From NCBI GenBank assembly GCA_910589415.1, contig OU342639.1, forward strand, positions 21,336,268-21,400,267: a stretch of DNA of 64,000 nucleotides. The letters are read 5' to 3'. Position numbers and translations under genes: made by a program. The stretch is from Malachius bipustulatus (Eukaryota; Arthropoda; Insecta; Coleoptera; Melyridae). Each line of letters begins with the position of its first letter. Position 1 is the stretch's first letter. This document shows positions 48,292 to 59,800 of this stretch, piece by piece. The notes under the pieces were generated by a model. That model was not told where the DNA came from. It saw only the letters and a program-made list of their open reading frames with translations, and did not search any database.

Positions 48292-48430
48292 CCTCTTGGC
48301 CGTTTCAACACCTCGGTGGGACTCCTAACTGAAACCTTCAGAGGAGTCCCATTTCTTTCTTTTGTAGTGCCTCTAACTCAAAAATGTTGATCTGGGGTTC
48401 ACTGTATACCTCGCAAAAACCACTAGTCGG
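48292..48430 (-). mobile_element. second copy of the LINE 3' tail, part 2
   Basis: GGTGGGACTCCTAACTGAA, GAGGAGTCCCATTTCTTTC and ATGTTGATCTGGGGTT...CTGTATACCTCGC correspond to 46170-46310 of the copy at 46088-46923. Only the last ~50 codons of ORF2 remain, and they are diverged. Confidence 0.65.
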
Positions 48431-49775
48431 CTAGTGGCATATGGCATACCCCATACTTACTTTTGTATCCTTTCATAATCCCATTATTACCTACATACTG
48501 GTATTTCTGAAGATTTTAAAGCTGAATGTCGTCTTTAAATTGTTGAATTATATTTTTAAAAAATGCCCTAAACTTACATTAAATTTACTAAACAATACAT
48601 AAAAATAAGAATTCTCATTGTATTTATAATATTTTAGTTACTCAATGGATCAATGATCACCAAATTTTAGAAGAAGCCCACTAACAAAAACCACTTGCAA
48701 CCAGAACATAAATTTCACCACTATTAGACAGGTCTATGAAACCACCAAATGCGGTGGTAAAACCACTAAGTTGGCAACACTGTACTGTTTTCTGCTTGTC
48801 TTCGGCTTCGACCAACCAACAACCAGATGTGAAATTTAGGTACCTAATTATGTTGTTCCATGCAGTTAGATATTTTTATTGTTACTTCCTCATTGTCCAC
48901 CTCAGCCCTTTTGTGCCTGACCTGAAACCACATGTGGGCTAAAAAAAATGAATATACTTGAAAAAATTATGTTCAAATCAGACCATCTAGGGGGGGGGGG
49001 TGTTCTGATCCCTAACTCATATGTGGCTATGCCATTGTTATAGTGTAAGTTTTCACAAAGAATTCATAGAGAAATAATTTTTCTATTTTAATTTAGTGCC
49101 GCTACCTCAAGTGCAATTCATATTTTTTTCCCAAAAAGAAAAAAAAACTGATTTTATTCTGATGGTGTTTTGGACGCTTTCATAAAATGCATTGAAGAAA
49201 ACTAGAAAATAGGTGTGTTTCATTGGTTATGCGTCATCATGCGTTTATATCAGCAGTGATCAAATAATGATTAAAATCCAAGGAGACAGTTTTTTACGAT
49301 GATTCTTAAACCTCCCTGATATCAAGAATTATAAGGCAAAATAAGAGCATAAGATTGCATTTTAATCGAAGAAAGAGCTACGATGCTACATAATAAAAGC
49401 ATTTTACTTCAAAGTATGAAAGAAAAATTTGTAGGATTGCTTTTTATAAATTGATGGCTAAACTGTGGGTGGATCGTTGTAGATTCGGTATTCAAATTTT
49501 AATCGCGGCAGTAATGTTTAGTGTAATAAACATCACAACCTTCTTCTAGGCATAGAAGATTTATAAAGTTAGGTAGGTACCTACGTATAAAGTTTTAACT
49601 TGTAGCAACTTCCACAAGAAATTTTTACTGCTGCTCCTTTTAAGACCCTCTGAGATATTGAGAAAAGTGCTATACTCTTTTATTTAATAAATTAAGAAGT
49701 TGGATCACTTTATTGTTACAAAAATAGCTTGAAGTGTTTTGTGATCCCATTTTATTATGCAGATTTGTATGCAGG
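48431..49775. other. AT-rich DNA, no gene recognised
   Basis: A run of 11 G lies at 48990-49000. The frame at 48736-48942 has no recognisable feature. Confidence 0.35.
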
Positions 49776-49806
49776 TACAGGGTGTTTCATATAACTTGTC
49801 CCTGTA
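49776..49806. repeat. 31-bp CAGGGTG hairpin
   Basis: TACAGGG (49776-49782) faces CCCTGTA (49800-49806) across 17 bp. It is a miniature of the foldback termini and lies 150 bp before an intact element. Confidence 0.6.
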
Positions 49807-49957
49807 CTTTATATTAATGACCCTGAAGGTGGTACGAAAAAATGTTTCGAATAAATGTTGTTTCGGAAATTAAAAAAAGAAAAGATGTTTTCTTATAAAC
49901 TAATTTACTTTATCACTTTAAAGTTACTTTTTTTTAAATACGAAGGCCTCTGGCCTA

Positions 49958-51349
49958 TACAGGATGTCCCACGACCTGACTGCCATAGCTTAAGGGTAGG
50001 TGTAGGTTTTCAAGATGATTCGGGATCTGGTTTTGAAATTTTTCTGAGGCCCTTCGTTTCGAGTATACAGGGTGATTTGTGCAATTTGCCGAAATCTTTG
50101 ATGAGCGATATCTTTTGAACGAATTGATCGAATTTAAGGAAATTTGGTAGATATGCTCTACTAATGACACTTGATACCTCGCATTTTTCGCCGATTTGAA
50201 AACTGCAGGGCCGTACTTATTTTATTGATATCTTTCGGTTTTGTCGAAAAGTTCACCCTGTATGCATTTTATTCAAAGTTTAGTGCCATTTTCTAAAACT
50301 ACGTGAAAAATGCTACAATTGTGGTAAAAAAATACTTGGCATCATTAAACTGAATCGAGAAGAAAATTCAGTTTTTTAGTTTTTTTTTAGTTTTTTATTC
50401 GGGATTTCAATACATGTGTTGTTAATAATTTAAGAAAAATCAAATGTTATTTTTTAAAACTTGCGTATTTTGTAGTTATTTTAAATAAATTTACTTTATC
50501 TACAGATTTAGCCAAGATTGGGGACCCTTCTACAGATTGTTTCGAGCTAAGAATAAGTTTTAACAGGAAAATAAATAACACATTTAACACATTACCACAT
50601 AGACAAATAAGTATCCACATTAACGATATAGGAAGAAAAATATCAACACAAATGTTGGGAAGAAAAACTACAATTCAGTGCAGGTAATGGTCAAGGAGAC
50701 CACCATCAAACTCAACACATTTCCTTGACCTTGAAATTAATCTAAAAACCATTTAAAATTTTTTTAGCACGAAACAATCTGTAGAAGGGTCCCCAATCTT
50801 GGCTAAATCTGTAGATAAAGTAAATTTATTTGAAATAACTACAAAATACGTAAGTTTTAAAAAACCACATTTGATTTTTCTTCAATTATGAACAACACAT
50901 GAATTGAAATTCCGAATAAAAAACTAAAAAACTGAATTTGCTTCTCGATTCAGTTTAATGATGCCAAGTATTTTTCTACCAAAATTGTAGCATTTTTCAC
51001 GTAGTTTTAGAAAATGCATGGCACCAAACTTTGAATAAAATGCATACAGGGTGAACTTTTCGACAAAGCCGAAAGATATCAAAAAAAATTAGTACGGCCC
51101 TGCAGTTTTCGAACCGGCGAAAATGCGAGGTATTAAGTGTCATTAGTAGAGCATATCTACCAAATTTCGTTAAATTCAATCAATTCGTTCAAAAGATATC
51201 GCTCATCAAAGATTTCGGCAAATTGCACAAATCACCCTGTATAATCGAAACGAAGGGCCTCAGGAAAATTTCAAAACCAGATCCTGAATCGCCTTGAAAA
51301 ACTACACCTACCCTTAAGCTATGGCAGTCAGGTCGTGGGACACCCTGTA
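49958..51349. mobile_element. 1.39-kb foldback element, TACAGGATGTCCCACGACC ends
   Basis: Left arm 49958-50549 and right arm 50765-51349 mirror each other nearly throughout, from TACAGGATGTCCCACGACC to GGTCGTGGGACACCCTGTA, around a ~215-bp loop. Inside each arm are further CAGGGTGATTTGTGC and CACCCTGTATGC phrases. TA at both borders. Frames at 49855-50118, 49955-50170 and 50997-51179 lie in the arms and are not genes. Confidence 0.9.
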
Positions 51350-51434
51350 TATTTTAAATTTTTAAAACTACTGAAAAATACAAACAAACACGATAATGTA
51401 TACCTATCTTATGAACCTCCGGCTTCTTGTTTCG

Positions 51435-52059
51435 AATTTATTAAGCCTCTTCAGCAAAAATCACCATGTATAGATGTATAGATGTATAGAAATATTACAT
51501 TTTTGAACGTCGTTTTCATCAAAAGATTTTATTTGATCTTTCTTTAATTTTTTTGAGTAAAAATGTAAAATTTCCAATCACAAAGCACTGTTGTCACGTT
51601 TTGCAAAGTGCTGATTTTCTTCACTTTTTCAAATAGCAGACACCGTAATTACATAGGCTAATTTGAAAGTAAGTTAAACGATGAATAACATGTTACATCG
51701 TAGGATTGCGTTCATTTGTTTTTATTTATTTTTTATTGATTTTTTCCAAAGAAAAATACGAATTGATTGAAATCAAGAGAATTCAATCCTATGTTGTGAC
51801 ATGTCATTGGATTCGTCTTTTGGATAAGGTGAAGTAATATTATATAGGACCTGCCTTTTGAAAAAATGAATAAAACTTAGCACTTTGCAAAACGTAGCAA
51901 CACTGCTTTTGTAATTAAACGTTTTGCATTTTTATTTCATATTAAAATACAGAAGACAATAAATGTCAAGATCTTTTGCTTTCTAAAAATGTCAAATAGC
52001 AACCTATACATGGTGCTTCACAGTTGAGCTTTTTTTTTGCTGAAGAGCCCTAATAAATT
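51435..52059. mobile_element. 0.63-kb inverted-repeat element with CTCTTCAGC ends
   Basis: AATTTATTAAGCCTCTTCAGC (21 bp; quoted blocks AATTTATTA and CTCTTCAGC) at 51435 is mirrored at 52037-52059. Inward, AAAATCACCATGTATAG matches the inverse of CTATACATGGTGCTTCA, and the GCAAAGTGCT / AGCACTTTGC blocks also mirror. Arms are diverged and interrupted, so this is an old element. Confidence 0.65.
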
Positions 52060-53800
52060 AATAATAAAAAGACCCACATGACATGCATAATAATTATTGT
52101 ATCTGTATTTCTCAGTAGATTTAAATAAATAGATTTTAATAAATAGAAAAAAATCAGATCTTAGCTTACACACTCAATAATAATTAAGCGAACATTAATA
52201 AACCAAGTGGATATAGGCGTCGGTATAACAAGGATCGGGGGCTAAGAGAGCAGCAATGTCATCTTGGGGCTTTTGTTAGTCCTAGCGGCCGTTTTAGGCC
52301 TGATTGACACCATCATTAGTGGAAAAAGCACCCGCTCACGGCGTCCAAACCAATCGCAATCTTGTCGCTTTACTCTATGGTAGTAGTATGCCGATGTGAT
52401 GTTGCCTCATGCCACGTCGAACTCGAACCCTAGATAAATTATCCTATCCTGCCAAACGCACTTTCACAGTCGTTGCTTCTTCATTTGCCAACTATTACAC
52501 GGATAAGGGTTGATAGTGATACACGGTACCGAAACCAACACGATGATGTTGTTAGATTTTCTAATAGACATGACTTGATTTTTTTGTTTTCTCTAATTTC
52601 GTTATCCAAACATATTTATTATTACACGTAATTGCTTCTACGTAAGCTCTCACCATCGTTCTTTGGTCATATGTGTAAAGACAAGTTTAACATAGAGAAA
52701 AAATAGTTAGATCCACCTTAAGATATTTCACTAGATTATGGGCCCAGATTATGAAATAAAAACATAAATAACAGGGTTTAAAAGTTTGAGGGTTGGTCGT
52801 TTAGTAATAAGACGGTAACATTCTGATTAGATAAATCGAATCGAGTATTCGAAGCACCAATCAAAATCAACGAGGTTTATGGTAATTGAGAATAGTTGCA
52901 GATGAAGATGCGTTGCAGCAGTTAGGTACTTGCTATTCAGTTAATGGGCACTAAAAATTAAAAAGAATTTTATGGACAGTTGTGATTCTGCAATAACCGT
53001 GGTATCATCCCTAGTTCTATAATAATGATAATTATTATTATTTGATTAGATAAAGAAACGCGACAGAAAATCTGCATAGGTACTGTTTTTTCTCTAAATA
53101 ATGGTAGTTTTAACAATTCCATGAAAATCTAGTTATTGTTGATTCAGTTAACCCATCGATAGTTCAGGATAATTTCAGGTTAAATGGTTTATTTCAATAT
53201 TGTTCAAGCTGTTCAAGTATATGAGCAAACCTTATTTTTGCATTAACTGATTAAATTGGAGAACTATATATTTAGATAAGCACAAAAAACCTTTTGGAAA
53301 GGTAATACAAGAATTATTGAGAGAATTTGGGTGTACTCTCTATAGATATACCGAACTGTCTATAATTATCAGTAACAAGCAGACCACATAAAGATAAATG
53401 ATTCCTATACATCGGCACCATCTCTTTGTTATTACTCAGTATATATCTTTTTTAGGAACTTGCCACAAACTTATTAATAAAAAATGCTTACATTTTCTAG
53501 TGCATGACAGTGGTAGGATAATTGCATGTTATACCCATGTAAGGACATTCCCGTGAAATTAAATTTTTGTTAAGTTAAGTTTACCCAAAATTTACAAAAT
53601 AATTGACATTTTAGCAAGTATTTTAAAAAAACAAAGCATGATTTCGAAGATACCCAATTACACATGTCAATTCCCAAAATTGCAGATCATGCGTTTGCTG
53701 AAAATACACATTGTTTGTTGAAGGCCACTTTGAAAAAGTTGGTGTTTGGGGATCTATCATTTTTTGGCTATAGGAAAAAATATCTTTTTCAAAAGTAACA
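52060..53800. other. AT-rich DNA with a GC-richer patch at 52200-52510
   Basis: The patch contains ACCAATCGCAATC and several CG steps but no coding frame. Nothing else was recognised. Confidence 0.35.
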
Positions 53801-54461
53801 TACAGGCTGTATTGTAACGTCCGCATAATATTAGCACCACGCGATTCTACATCAAAAACAGAACAAAAAAGTCCTCTACAGTTTTTTCTTGATGTACACA
53901 GATTTTAAGATATGGACAATTTAACGTTCTTAAATTTTGCAACAGTATATGGCGCTGCTGGTATACAAATTAAGATAACTTATGAGATTAGACGTGAAGT
54001 CACCTCACTGGTATAGTGTGCCGTTGCTATGTAATCGAAAAAAGGTGCAACAAGACAAATGTCATGCTGCGACGTGTCAATGTTGCAATTTTTTTCAAGA
54101 TTTTTTATTTTTTCAATTTTTTATGCAACAATTAAAACGCGCAGTTGCAATATTGATTGGAAGTATTGGAACTCGGGAAATCAAATAATTCCTAGTTTTG
54201 AAATGTTAATTAAAACCATTTTTACCAAAAAAAAAATCTAAAATTTTGGATAATTTGGCTATTTTACTTCTTACTTAAGAATTTTTTAATAATATTAAGC
54301 AATATTTTTGAGTATTAAAAAACTTCAAATTTAAACTACTAATGGTCGATAACTTCGTTATTTGAGGTCTAAGAGCTAAACGGTATTAAAACTTTTTGTT
54401 CTGTTTTTGATGTAGAATCACGTGGTGCTAATATTATGCGGACGTTACAATACACCCTGTA
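53801..54461. mobile_element. 0.66-kb inverted-repeat element, TACAGGCTGTATTGTAACG ends
   Basis: The left end 53801-53866 and right end 54397-54461 mirror for about 65 bp: TACAGGCTGTATTGTAACG / CGTTACAATACACCCTGTA, a GCGGACG...GCACCACG block and GTTCTGTTTTTGATGTAGAA. The interior has short frames (53982-54188, 54059-54241) without recognisable domains. It belongs to the CAGGGTG group but with short arms. Confidence 0.8.
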
Positions 54462-54592
54462 GACAAACCGGAATAAAATATCAGCTCCATTCACTTCTGG
54501 AATTGATCGTTTTATCTGACACAACGTCGATAACGTATGAGTAGATATATGGGTGACTATTTTTGAATTTTTGAATCTTTTTACTACTGTTA

Positions 54593-54690
54593 TTATACAA
54601 GTGTCCCAGAATAAAGGGGACAAACTTCAACGGTAGGATATTTACTTGATTTTAAGACAAAAAGTCTAAATGCGAAATCTTTTTTTTCTT
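54593..54690. mobile_element. fragment of the left end of the 40199-41108 element
   Basis: GTGTCCCAGAATAAAGGGGA, ACAAACTTC, GGTAGGATATTTACTTGATT and AAAAAGTCT follow the same order as 40205-40280. Only the terminus is present. Confidence 0.7.
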
Positions 54691-55004
54691 AACAATTATT
54701 GCTTCCTTTACTTCGGAAATGTGCGGTGAGAATATTCTTAATAAAATGGTTACTATCATGGTAACTAATGAAGTAAAGATATTAAGTATCTTTTAAGTGA
54801 TGTATAACTGGATATCTGTACCATATGATGATAAGCGAAAGAGTAGCTACCCCTGCCAATGGGATGAACTTGGGTAGTTAAATTTGTCACCAAAATATGT
54901 CCCCCCCGATAATAAAATTGACATGTTTCGGCGTTTTTCGCTCTCATCTTCACTTTCCAAGTTATTAGGCCTGCTTCGTTTTCAAAAACCCACTCTTTAT
55001 GTAG

Positions 55005-55560
55005 ATAGGGGTCCAACTTGTGTACCCCCAATTTTTACGCTACAGGAAATTTTTTTATTTTGATGCATTTTGCCAAAATTTTGCCAAAAGAAATGAATAG
55101 ACATTTCTGGTATAGGTAAAAAAAAGGCATGAGGTTTATTATGTAAATTCTCAACAGTTTTTGAGATCTGTACATGCAATCAAATATGTATTAGGTGAGA
55201 GTTCAATAATATATTTATAAATAAAAATTCCTCGCTGGCGAAGTCATACCGTTGGAGACCTATAATAAGTTGAGCTTATAGCGCTAGAACGCATGGCCGT
55301 GGTCAAGGGGTTGGGGAAAAAGCCCCACGCTACATATGTCAGCCAAATCTGCTAATTTTTCCAAAAGTTGAAATACATTGACGAAAGACGCCTTTATAAC
55401 TTTTTGTCCCTCTCGAATACCTATCTTAATTGTAGAAATCTCAAATAACAAACCAGATGCATTTTTTGCACCAGAAATATCTAGATTTTGGAAAAATACG
55501 TCATTTCCAAAATTTTTCCAGTGGAGTAAAAATTGGAGGTTACGCAAATAGGACCCCTAT
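55005..55560. mobile_element. 0.56-kb inverted-repeat element with ATAGGGGTCC ends
   Basis: ATAGGGGTCC at 55005-55014 is mirrored at 55551-55560, and the pair continues inward over about 45 bp (CCCCCAATTTTTACGCTAC facing GTAAAAATTGGAGG). The interior contains minus-strand frames (54997-55179, 55284-55547) with no recognisable domain. Confidence 0.6.
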
Positions 55561-55713
55561 AGATAATTAGTAGATATGTAATTATAGACCCCAAACAGAT
55601 AATTAGTGCTGTAGTATTAGACTAATTAATAGAAAAAACAAAAAAATTTCATAAAAAAATACCAAGACTTTTTGGGAGTTAAAAAAATTGTCTTAACACC
55701 TTACTGACTGATA

Positions 55714-56913
55714 TACAGGGTGTCCGGAAATTATGAGCAAAAAATTAAGGGGGTGATTATTCTTGATGAAATATTGCCAAAAGTATCTATAATTTTTTTT
55801 CGAAAACTCAAAAAGAAGAAAGTTATAAGCCTCCAAAGTTGATTTTTTTAAATCAATATTTTTTTATAACTTTTTTTCTCGTGTACGGATTTTCTTAAAA
55901 TTTGACACACTTGTCACTGATGTTGCTTTACATCCTTGGTCCAAATTAGACTTGAATCCCTTGAAATCAAAAGGCCTTAACTGCCCTTGACCTTCAAAAA
56001 AGGCCTATAACTTTTTTCGTAATATTTTTTTCTGAGTTTTGAAGACGCAAAATTGAAGAACGTGCAGAAATATTCGGAAAAGGTCCTCTTTGTCTATCAC
56101 GATAAAATGACCCGTTTCCGAGTAAAACTGTTTTAAAAATTTTCCTGCACTAAAATTGATCACCATAAACTATGATCATTCTGCAACAACACCAAAGCAT
56201 GCTTTGGAAACAGCTGCAGGATTGCCTAGTTATGTACAAAACAGAGACATTCGTATATAAATAGACTTGGAAATGATTTTTTTTTGAAAATGAAAAAAAA
56301 TTTTAATCATTTTTTTTAATAAAATAATAAAATAATTTTAATAATAAAAAAAAAAAAATTGCTGTCAAAATGAAATCCAAAGCAAACGTCTTGTTTCCTA
56401 GGCAACCCTGCCACCGTTCCCAAAACATGCTTTGGTATTGTTGCAGAATGATCATAGTTTATGGTGATCAATTTTAGTGCAAGCAAATTTTTAAAACAGT
56501 TTTACTCGGAAGCAGGTCATTTTATCGTGATAGACAAAGAGGACCTTTTCCGAATATTTCTTCATGTTCTTCAATTGTGCGTCTTCAAAACTCAGAAAAA
56601 AATATTACGAAAAAAGTTATAGGCCTTTTTTGAAGGTCAAGGGCAGTTAAGGCCTTTTGATTTCGAGGGATTCAAGTCTAATTTGGACCAAGGATGTAAA
56701 CCAACATCAGTGGCAAGTGTGTCAAATTTTAAGAAAATCCGTACACTAGAAAAAAAGTTATAAAAAAATATTGATTTAAAAAAATCAACTTTGGAGGCTT
56801 ATAACTTTCTTCTTTTTGAGTTTTCGAAAAAAAATTATAGATACTTTTGGCAATATTTCAACAAGAAGAATCACCCCCTTAATTTTTTGCTCATAATTTC
56901 CGGACACCCTGTA
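55714..56913. mobile_element. 1.2-kb foldback element, TACAGGGTGTCCGG ends, copy 2 of 2
   Basis: This is the near-identical twin of 18798-19999 (1200 against 1202 bp). Differences seen include GATTATTC for GATTCTTC, TCTCGTGTACGG for TCTAGTGTACGG, and small indels in the A/T-rich loop. Both arms and both ends are intact, so this is one of the youngest elements in the window. TA at both borders. Confidence 0.92.
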
Positions 56914-57087
56914 TGTAACTTCGTTAATACTCAATTTAGTGAATGGATTCATTAAGGCTTTTTATCCGTTTTATTAAATTAAATCGTTATTATCACAGTT
57001 CACTACAAAAGCTTTTAGAACACTCCTTAGTTATGTCTTTGCTGAATAAATGAAAGAGTTTGTAAAATGGTGTATTTCTTGTGTATC

Positions 57088-57390
57088 TCCCCTTCTGGTG
57101 ACTATTTGATTATAGCATCCTATCCAGTTCGAGTTCTCGGTTTAGGAGTTTTGGTTGTTCTAAATGTGATGAGCCTTTTTCCGCTGTTTGGTAAACACCT
57201 AGGCAGCGCGGAATCTTCTTTTTGTACCTACTGCAATAAGGCACTCGACCAGGAGATGTATTGGGATTGGGGTTTCATCTCCCTCCATGCAGAATCTATG
57301 AGTTTGGTCATTTTGTAGACTAATCTTGCTAAGGTGTCTTCGAGTTTACAATGTCACCTGTGAGAAAACCTGTTGGTATTCTCAAACAAT
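57088..57390 (-). pseudogene. LINE ORF2 C-terminal remnant (zinc-knuckle region)
   Basis: The minus strand reads RFCMEGDETPIPIHLLVECL followed by IAVGTKRRFRAA and a stop. This resembles the CxxC...DE(T)x-x-H-L-L-x-E-C segment after RNase H in many LINEs; the first Cys pair is damaged. Upstream on the minus strand, in another frame, NTNRF followed by LTG-like text fits the usual LTGH segment. The plus-strand frame at 57067-57318 is its shadow. Several stops make it inactive. Confidence 0.5.
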
Positions 57391-57693
57391 TTTTTTTTCA
57401 GTTTGATGAAGGGTTCGTTAAGTGTTGAGTGAAAAATTAAAAATTGCGGTAAATGAAATATCAAACTACTTATTTTTCGAATACTAATATGAAAACTGAT
57501 TATTCCTCATTGACGATCATATACGTCAAAAGCTAGAAAACACCTAAACGAATATATTCGCAGTTTTGCTCAGTAGTTCATAGAAAAAGCTTCTGGCATT
57601 ATAACATACAAGTAGATGTATAATTATTTATGATTTTCAAACTTCCCAAGATTTCGGTAATCACTGAACTCACTAGACGAGAAAGTTGACGAA

Positions 57694-57855
57694 ATGAACA
57701 AAAAACTCTCATCAGAACCACCTTTAAACAACGTGGTAATAACTGTTTTCGAAACTCTGTCAGGGGAAAAAATATCTGGGGGATTAGCGAATTTATCTAA
57801 TAGCGATGTTTGGTCCTTATTACATGAAGCCTATTATAATACTCAAAATAAATAA
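57694..57855 (+). CDS. short unidentified frame, 53 residues
   Basis: The frame runs from ATG at 57694 to TAA at 57853-57855. It is also open for nine codons upstream (SLNSLDEKV). The peptide, with segments MNKKLSSEPPLNNVVITVFE and SGEKISGGLANLSNSDVW, has a soluble-protein composition unlike the Phe/Ile-rich noise frames around it. An acceptor-like ACTCACTAG precedes it at about 57673. I recognise no family. It could be an exon, a transposon fragment or chance. Confidence 0.22.
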   Translation: MNKKLSSEPPLNNVVITVFETLSGEKISGGLANLSNSDVWSLLHEAYYNTQNK

Positions 57856-59021
57856 CGTCCCTCCCTTTACTCCTCCAAAGCGTTTGCAATTGTGCTAAAA
57901 ACGAGCGATAGGTGCGGCAGAAGCGCAGAATCAGCTTAGGAAATGTACTTTTAAACTTTTGTCCAAGTTGACACTAATCAAGGATACAACAACACTTAAT
58001 TGGTTACTTAGCCCTGCAATTTTATGCATGACGATTGTCGGGGATTTAATAAGGTTGTGAAAGATACACATGACCCCTCGGTGCTTTAGTTGGTAGACGT
58101 GTGATAAGTACAAAGTGTACATGTCGATGCATAGAAGGTGAAGTGTAAGTAATTAATTATCTTAAGACTGAAAAATGTGATGCAGCTGTAAAAGGCAGTA
58201 GCTAAGTCATGTAACATTATGACTGGTTATAAAGTATCATGAAGTGCTGCATGGGTTATGCAAAATTTTAAAAATAGAGTACATAGTTAATATATAGTAA
58301 TATTATGTCTGGAGAAGCGGGGTGCATAAAATCCATGGCCCGAGGAAAAGCTACAATGTATCTCAGTGCGACAGTAGTTAAAGGACTCATTTACTTTTAT
58401 GGTTTGTTGAACGTCGAACAGAGCAACTTATATTTAGCTATCTTTGTTGAACGGGAATTATCTGGTAGTGATCTTTATGTCTCGGAACGCCGTATCAATT
58501 TACCACAAATCTTGTTTCATATATAACTATAAATTTTATTTTATGACTAAGCAAATATTTGGAAAATACATACATATATTCCTCTCGATATACATGTAAG
58601 TATATTATATACCGACTACTGATACACGCTTTAATGATCTTATAGTAAATGTCAACTTTTTCCTACAGGTAATATGTGTATGAACATACTTAAACCAGAA
58701 ATATTTTTTTCTTTATATGTATGTGCGGATATTATAGTTCTAAATATAGATATATCATTAAGCCATGTTTAAACTCCTCTCCTCTGCAGATACTTCCATC
58801 TTCTTTCTTCATTAGACCGACCCAACCCAAGATACTTCCTCAAGTTAAAATCAGGTACGATGACAAGATTCTTGATTTTACATGTATGTATTTAATCAGT
58901 TTTTTTTTATAAATGGAATTGTGTATAAATAAATACAATGCGAGGAAGTCACAGTCATGCAGCAACCGATTTGAAAACCGATCGAAAACTCGTAACAAAA
59001 TTCTCCAGTAACTAATCAAAG
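57856..59021. other. AT-rich DNA, no gene recognised
   Basis: Frames at 57931-58122, 58305-58526 and 58721-58912 have no recognisable features. Confidence 0.35.
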
Positions 59022-59800
59022 TTCTGTGCTGGAAAAATTGTCCGATGTGCGACGGATTTTTAGTATTGAGCAGATTTACGGTTTGGTCGATTGTTCATCA
59101 GTTGGATGGTCTCAGCTACCAATCGTATTGCCTACTCATCCTCGCCGACGCCGACATCAAATCTGCTCTGCAAAGTTGAGTTTTGTTCCACGAAGAGTTT
59201 TCCGGTTTGGATTGACTTCACTCATCTGAATCGTCCTCTGAAAGTGTATATTTGCCATGTAATGGATTTTCTTTTCAACTCAAGTACATATAAGTATGTA
59301 GTTAGTATCTTGATTGATGCCGTCTTTTTGATCAGCGGTTATCGGGTTATCGTTCGTCTTTAGTGTTTTGAATACAGGAGTTTTATTCCTTACTCCAGTC
59401 ACCTTTTTTTTTACTTTTTATGCATGTTAAAGTGATCGTGTTTAGTTTGGTGCTCTTCTAGTTCATAGCAGCGGTCTTCCATCCATTTTTCTTTGTCCTT
59501 TCTTATTAAGTAGTCTTATTACAGATCTATGTGCTTGTTTGTATTTAACCTCGTCTCTGTTTTTGTAGCTTCTGCTTGTGTCCATCAATTGTACAATTTC
59601 TGGCTGTATCCATTGACGTGGATCTGTCTAAACTTGAAACATTATTTTTTAAACAGTTTTCCATGAATTTTCGATGGTGTCTCCCGTCAGTGACTGTGAT
59701 TCGTTCTTTAGTTTGTTATTCAGTGCGTTTGCTACCTTTTCGCGTGTTTCTAATCCCTTCAGCATTCCGAAATTGAGACACAGACCAGAATACTTAAAAT
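59022..59800 (-). pseudogene. RTE-type LINE ORF2 fragment: linker between endonuclease and reverse transcriptase
   Basis: The minus strand can be followed in order across stops and shifts: FGMLKGLETREKVANALNNK, TGDTIENSWKTV, PEIVQLMDTSRSYKNRDEVK, YKQAHRSVIRLLNKKGQRKM, DGRPLL, then TGVRNKTPVFKTL and ADQKDGINQD, and finally ETIQLMNNRP. This is the layout of RTE-clade ORF2: the helical linker with E-I-x-x-L-M-x-x-R-R-x-YKN, the K-E-K-W-x-E-D-R-C stretch, HD-x-F-N-x-H-KK-K-x-x-TG, and then the A-I-x-x-M-K-N-x-K-A start of the RT. The RT core beyond is missing. Multiple disruptions show it is dead. The plus-strand frames at 59026-59363 and 59576-59776 are its shadows. Confidence 0.7.

Noticed and set aside
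47706..48299. 8-bp target duplication for the hAT-like element
   Set aside because: Flanks TATGTTCG and CCTCTTGG match at only four of eight positions.
38985..49000. Homopolymer C or G runs (38985-38997, 31450-31459, 48990-49000) as functional sites
   Set aside because: Isolated homopolymers without partner G-tracts or context; likely slippage.
58075..58110. A-box-like TTTAGTTGGTAGACG
   Set aside because: No B box follows at a tRNA or SINE distance.
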